Assembly: GCF_900112205.1 (NCBI RefSeq)
Contig: NZ_FOKW01000002.1
Span: forward strand, 62,001 to 126,000
Length of the DNA stretch: 64,000 nt
Source of the DNA: Natronobacterium haloterrestre
Lineage (GTDB): Archaea; Halobacteriota; Halobacteria; Halobacteriales; Natrialbaceae
Reading direction: 5' to 3'
The notes beneath the pieces were generated by a model, which saw only the letters and a list, made by a program, of their open reading frames with translations, searched no databases and was not told where the DNA came from. The first letter of the stretch is position 1, and every line of letters begins with the position of its first letter. Below, in pieces: positions 60,654 through 64,000 of the stretch. Made by a program: the position numbers and the translations under genes.

Positions 60654-60938
60654 ATGGAGGATACGCTCGAAGACCTGTTCGCCGTGATCGAGGATCGCAA
60701 GGAAACGCTCCCCGAGGACTCCTACACCGCCTCGCTTTTCACCCACGAGAAAGGCGAGAACGCGGTCCTGGAGAAACTCGGCGAGGAGTCGACCGAACTC
60801 GTCCTCGCGGCCAAGGACGACGACCACGAGGAGATCGCCTACGAGGCCGCCGACATCGTCTATCACCTGCTCGTCCTGCTCTCGATGAAGGACATGGACC
60901 TCGAGGACCTCGAGGCCGAACTCGAGGCGCGCCGGTAG
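60654..60938 (+). CDS. hisE: Phosphoribosyl-ATP pyrophosphohydrolase
   Basis: 94 aa. Second step of histidine synthesis: PR-ATP to PR-AMP. LFAVIEDRKETLPEDSYTASLF, KLGEESTELVLAAKDDD and EIAYEAADIVYHLLVLL contain the E-E-x-x-E and D-x-x-x-H-type metal sites of the MazG-like fold. It begins immediately after the stop of the nuclease gene. Confidence 0.95.
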   Translation: MEDTLEDLFAVIEDRKETLPEDSYTASLFTHEKGENAVLEKLGEESTELVLAAKDDDHEEIAYEAADIVYHLLVLLSMKDMDLEDLEAELEARR

Positions 60939-61079
60939 TCGGTGTTCGCGGTCCGGTTCGAGTCCGGCGGTGTTTTCGCCGCGCCGGTCGGGACGGCCCG
61001 CGAACGAACAGCGAGCCCGGAGCCCTGCTTGCAACCGCCCGTCACGGATTCATTGTACCGAACGACGTCGTTGACCTCG

Positions 61080-61427
61080 ATGGCGCTCCAAGAACTCGAA
61101 CACGCGGACGACCAGATGCAGGAGTGTATCGACAACTGCCTCGAGGCCGCCCAGGTCTGTGAGTGGTGTGCCGACGCCTGTGCGGACGAGGGCGAAGGAA
61201 TGGCCCGGTGTATCCGGCTCTGCCGGGACGTAGCCGACATCGCTTCGCTGCACGCACGATTCATGGCCCGTAACTCGGGCTATCACGGGCAACTGGGCGA
61301 ACTCTGTGCCGACCTCTGTGAGGAGTGTGCCGAGGAGTGCGAACAGCACGACCACGATCACTGTCAGGCCTGCGCCGAAATCCTGCCGACGTGTGCCGAG
61401 AGCTGTCGGGAGATGGCGTCGGCCTGA
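61080..61427 (+). CDS. Cys-rich four-helix copper-binding protein
   Basis: 115 aa with sixteen cysteines arranged as C-x3-C and C-x2-C repeats along helices (CIDNCLEAAQVCEWCADAC, LCADLCEECAEECEQHDHDHCQAC). This is the pattern of the DUF326/copper storage protein (Csp) four-helix bundle, in which inward-facing cysteines bind many Cu(I) ions. An HDHDH stretch adds further metal ligands. No signal peptide, so cytosolic. No copper exporter gene is adjacent. Confidence 0.87.
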   Translation: MALQELEHADDQMQECIDNCLEAAQVCEWCADACADEGEGMARCIRLCRDVADIASLHARFMARNSGYHGQLGELCADLCEECAEECEQHDHDHCQACAEILPTCAESCREMASA

Positions 61428-61503
61428 TTCCGGGCCGTCGCGCCGTTCGAGCGCGACGAGCGAACTCGCTACTCGGACACAGTTCCCTCGACTCCGGTTC
61501 GGA

Positions 61504-62376
61504 TCAAACCGACGCTCCGCCGGGGCGGAGATCGAACCCCCGCGCCAGCGTCGCGTACCACTCGTCCTCGGTAACGGACCGTTTGCGCTCCTCTCCGTCG
61601 ACCGTCTCGAGGAGGGTGTCGCCGGTGAGCTTCAAGTGGCCGTCGGCGGTGGCGATCGAGACGATCGGATCGCCCGTGAACGGCGATTCCGGCGCCCGCT
61701 GGAGGTAGTCGTTGGTCGCCGCGAAGTAGTCCAGGTCACGCGGTTCGTCGCTGAAGACGTACCGGGTGGCCCACTCGTCCGCGCCCGGCGGGCGGTACTC
61801 CGTCCGGTAGGGTTCGCCCGGCCGGTCGCAGTCGGCGACGCGCCACGCGACCCCGGCCCCGTCGGTCCGGGCGGTGCCGTCGAAGGGGGTCGGGCGGCGC
61901 ATCGCCGGGGTCCCCATCCCCACGTCGACGACGTAGCGACGGTCCGGGTCCAGATGGACCACGTTCGCGTGGTGGTTCGCGGGCGGCGAGGGCTCGCCGT
62001 CGGTGACGACCCGTCCGGCGACGCGGTCGACCTCGAATCCCACTTCCGAGAGCAGCCAGTGAAACAGCCCGTTGAGCTCGAAACAGTAGCCGCCGCGGTT
62101 CGACGCGACGATCTTCTCGTAGAGCGCCGAGACCGAGAGGTCGATCGGCCGTTCGGGCCACCGACCGCGCGGATCCCCGACGATGTCCAGGTTCTCGAAG
62201 GGGACCGACCGCACGTGGGCGCGCTGGAGTCGCTCTAGCGACTCGAGGTCCTGCGTTTCGATTGCGTCCGGTTTGAGCCCGATGCGGTCGAGATACGCCT
62301 CGACGGCGGGCCGAGGGTCACCCTCTCCAGGGGGATCGCTTCCGACTCGAGTCCGCGGTGGCAGATCCGGCGACAT
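61504..62376 (-). CDS. nat: Arylamine N-acetyltransferase
   Basis: 290 aa. The catalytic triad is visible: RGGYCFELNGLF (Cys), HHANVVHLD (His) and YVVDVGMG (Asp). The N-terminal helical part shows RAHVRSVPFENLDI. NATs transfer acetyl from acetyl-CoA to arylamines, and in some bacteria act in amide formation of secondary metabolites. Rare among archaea, so horizontal transfer in the ancestor is likely (inference). Confidence 0.92.
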   Translation of the reverse strand: MSPDLPPRTRVGSDPPGEGDPRPAVEAYLDRIGLKPDAIETQDLESLERLQRAHVRSVPFENLDIVGDPRGRWPERPIDLSVSALYEKIVASNRGGYCFELNGLFHWLLSEVGFEVDRVAGRVVTDGEPSPPANHHANVVHLDPDRRYVVDVGMGTPAMRRPTPFDGTARTDGAGVAWRVADCDRPGEPYRTEYRPPGADEWATRYVFSDEPRDLDYFAATNDYLQRAPESPFTGDPIVSIATADGHLKLTGDTLLETVDGEERKRSVTEDEWYATLARGFDLRPGGASV

Positions 62377-62458
62377 TCCGTGCTAGTCGAGAACGGCCGG
62401 GATAGTCACTTTTTCCGGGAGCCAATTTTTGTATCCTGCGTCACAGGACTGCTCGCGA

Positions 62459-62875
62459 CTACCGGTACGGTTCCCGTCCGCGACCGGTCCGGTCCGGGCC
62501 GGGACGCGGGTTGAGCACGCCGCCGAGGGCGCCGGCGACGGCGCTCTCGAGTGCCATCACGAACGCGAGCAGGACTGCTGCGGCGAAGATGCCCAGTCCG
62601 GCGATGCCGGTGACCATGCCGCCGACGGGGCCGGCGGCCCAGCCGGCGACGGCGACCAACAGCGCGATCAGCAGTCCGGCGAGGATTCCGCCGAACGCCC
62701 CCGCGAGCAGCCCGTGCCAGAGACCGCGCAGGAGGCCACCGCCCGCGATGTAGCCGGCGACGAAGCCGCCGACCAGGCCGGCCGCCAGCTGGCCGATCCC
62801 GGGGAGCGTGAGTCCGACGAGTCCGAGCACGGCCCCGACGAGGAAGCCGATGAGTACCGCTCGCCAGTCAGTCAT
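62459..62875 (-). CDS. Glycine-rich membrane protein (DUF5518-like)
   Basis: 138 aa with four glycine-zipper-like membrane segments (VLIGFLVGAVLGLVGLTL; LAAGLVGGFVAGYIAGGG; LLAGAFGGILAGLLIALLVAVAGW; ITGIAGLGIFAAAVLLAFVM) and an arginine-rich short tail. The pattern matches the haloarchaeal DUF5518 family. Function unknown. Confidence 0.82.
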   Translation of the reverse strand: MTDWRAVLIGFLVGAVLGLVGLTLPGIGQLAAGLVGGFVAGYIAGGGLLRGLWHGLLAGAFGGILAGLLIALLVAVAGWAAGPVGGMVTGIAGLGIFAAAVLLAFVMALESAVAGALGGVLNPRPGPDRTGRGREPYR

Positions 62876-62957
62876 GCCGGACGGTACGTGCGCCGCGCTG
62901 ATAAGGGCTCGGCGGATAACGAACGACCTTTTAAGACCGCACGTTCTAGTTCACGCT

Positions 62958-63995
62958 ATGATTTTCGAAGACCTTCCGACGACGCCCACGTCGGAAGAGT
63001 TGATCGACAAGGCGTTTTCGCGGGCGGCGCGGGCCGGCAAGGCCAAAGGCGGCCTCGAGGCCCAGCAGTCGATGCTCCAGACCGCGGCGAACATCATCTC
63101 GGACAACCTCGAGAACGTCGTCACGGCGTGGCCGGACTTCGAGTACGACGCCCACCCGTTCTACTACGAACTCGCGGACGCGATCGTCGACGTCTCCGAG
63201 CCACGCTCGGAGGGTACGGCAGACGCGCAAGCGTCTGGCGGAGTCGACGAGCTCCGCCAGAGCCTCTCGGAGGTGATGTGGGCCAGCCGGAAGGCCCGCG
63301 AGATCCACCAGGAGTACCAGCCCCGCCTGCGGAAGACGGACGTCGACACCGCCCGGAAACACCGCAAACAGGCCTTCGCCCGCCTCGCGGACATCGTCGA
63401 ACAGGTCGACGACGACCTCCTGCGGATCAACGAGGCGCGCAACGACCTCCGGGATCTGCCCGATATCGATCCCGAGGAGCCGACGATCGTCGTCGCGGGC
63501 TACCCCAACGTCGGGAAGTCGTCGTTCGTCAACGACGTCACGAACGCCCGCGGGGAGACCGCGTCTTACCCCTTCACGACGAAGGGGATCGGCGTCGGCC
63601 ACGTCGAGCAGGATCACATCCGCTACCAGCTCGTCGACACCCCGGGGCTGCTCGACCGCCCGCCGGAGGAGCGCAACGAGATCGAATCTCAGGCCGTCAG
63701 CGCGATCGAACACCTCGCGAACTGCATGCTCGTGATGGTCGATCCCAGCGGCGAGTGTGGCTACCCGGTCGAGTCCCAGCTCGAGCTTCGGGACTCGATC
63801 GTCGACCAGTTCGAGTCGGTGCCGGTGCTGACGGTCGCGAACAAGAGCGACCGCGAGGAGGTCTGGAACGCCGACCTCGAGGAGATGGACGCCGACTACA
63901 CGATGAGCATCGAGACCGGCGAGAACGTCGAGGCGGTCCTCGAGGCGGCCATCGAAGCCGTCGACTACGAGCCGGAACTGCCGTTCGAGGAGTGA
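62958..63995 (+). CDS. Nog1-like GTPase with hairpin-encoded insert
   Basis: 345 aa. The N-terminal helical domain (1-160) precedes the GTPase core: G1 AGYPNVGKSSFVN, G3 YQLVDTPGLLDRP, G4 ANKSD. The protein is of the OBG/Nog1 group, GTPases of large-ribosomal-subunit assembly. Residues about 80-95 (SEPRSEGTADAQASGG) are an extra segment where relatives pass directly to VDELRQSL. It is encoded by three overlapping perfect hairpins (63194-63261). Begins with a start at 62958 about 28 nt after CCTTTTAAG. Confidence 0.9.
   Translation: MIFEDLPTTPTSEELIDKAFSRAARAGKAKGGLEAQQSMLQTAANIISDNLENVVTAWPDFEYDAHPFYYELADAIVDVSEPRSEGTADAQASGGVDELRQSLSEVMWASRKAREIHQEYQPRLRKTDVDTARKHRKQAFARLADIVEQVDDDLLRINEARNDLRDLPDIDPEEPTIVVAGYPNVGKSSFVNDVTNARGETASYPFTTKGIGVGHVEQDHIRYQLVDTPGLLDRPPEERNEIESQAVSAIEHLANCMLVMVDPSGECGYPVESQLELRDSIVDQFESVPVLTVANKSDREEVWNADLEEMDADYTMSIETGENVEAVLEAAIEAVDYEPELPFEE
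63194..63261 (+). repeat. Three tandem hairpins inside the Nog1-like gene
   Basis: CTCCGAG-5 nt-CTCGGAG (63194-63212), CAGACGC-GCAA-GCGTCTG (63220-63237) and a 10-bp stem TCTGGCGGAG-8 nt-CTCCGCCAGA (63234-63261). The reading frame is kept. The third stem uses host codons (CTCCGCCAGA) as one arm. Confidence 0.85.
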
Positions 63996-64000
63996 ACTCG

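Noticed and set aside
1-64000. tRNA, rRNA, CRISPR arrays and replication origins
   Set aside because: I looked for cloverleaf-like segments, regular spaced repeats, cas genes and orc1/cdc6 genes and saw none that I could support. A tRNAscan or covariance search would be decisive.

Overview
The window is a gene-dense, high-GC stretch of a haloarchaeal chromosome (class Halobacteria; a Natrialbales-type genome is my guess). Evidence for this: very acidic proteins, Tat-type and lipobox signal peptides, many leaderless starts with a TATA element about 25-30 nt upstream, and genes known only or mainly from haloarchaea (Tfx, HalOD1, DUF5786-like and HVO_0416-like small proteins, SAMP-activating E1 UbaA, archaeal aRF1, L40e, Sec61-beta, bacterial-type riboflavin synthase). 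No rRNA, tRNA or CRISPR array was recognised.

Layout. 0-6.5 kb: a divergent pair (cut-off secreted protein / membrane-anchored winged-helix protein), an acidic lipoprotein, a radical SAM protein, a DUF373-type membrane protein with a basic repeat tail, and geranylgeranyl-diphosphate synthase idsA. 6.4-10.9 kb: a two-gene chemoreception operon (Tat lipoprotein binding protein plus chemotaxis transducer) bounded by two direct copies of the idsA promoter and first codons, so it looks like an inserted module. 11-15.5 kb: a cytochrome b-like/molybdopterin oxidoreductase fusion, then a decayed tnpB-only insertion sequence lodged between etfBA and its probable terminator; tnpB itself is broken by a 56-nt double-hairpin insert. 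15.7-24.2 kb: TRAM protein, membrane protein, deacylase and threonine-synthase-like enzyme, lipoprotein, MinD-like ATPase, aRF1, PRC-barrel protein. 24.4-34.3 kb: TraB-like protein, HalOD1 protein, acyltransferase, NUDIX, AU-1-like RNA-binding protein, PrsW-type protease, riboflavin synthase, membrane phosphoesterase and small proteins.

34.3-44.7 kb: a degenerate M24-fold protein coupled to a UvrD-type helicase, two tiny zinc proteins, ubaA, a duplicated-motif membrane protein, an atypical SDR, Tfx, then DoxX divergent from a rhodanese/persulfide-dioxygenase-like fusion, and an epimerase. 44.9-56.7 kb: Rieske protein with a long uncharacterised helical tail, Tsr3, L40e, MscS-like membrane protein, MBL protein, DUF5786, DUF99, DsbB, type-4 uracil-DNA glycosylase, a secreted two-repeat protein, HTH protein, F420 reductase npdG, thioredoxin, UspA. 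56.9-64 kb: class III aminotransferase with a convergent Lrp regulator, Sec61-beta, pdxT, bifunctional nuclease plus hisE, a Cys-rich four-helix protein, arylamine N-acetyltransferase, a glycine-rich membrane protein and a Nog1-like GTPase.

The most unusual structure is (i) the direct-repeat-bounded chemotaxis module, and (ii) short arrays of perfect hairpins inserted in coding DNA: out of frame in tnpB and in frame in the GTPase gene. These may be one class of small palindromic mobile sequence. All functions are read from sequence by eye; no database search was run.
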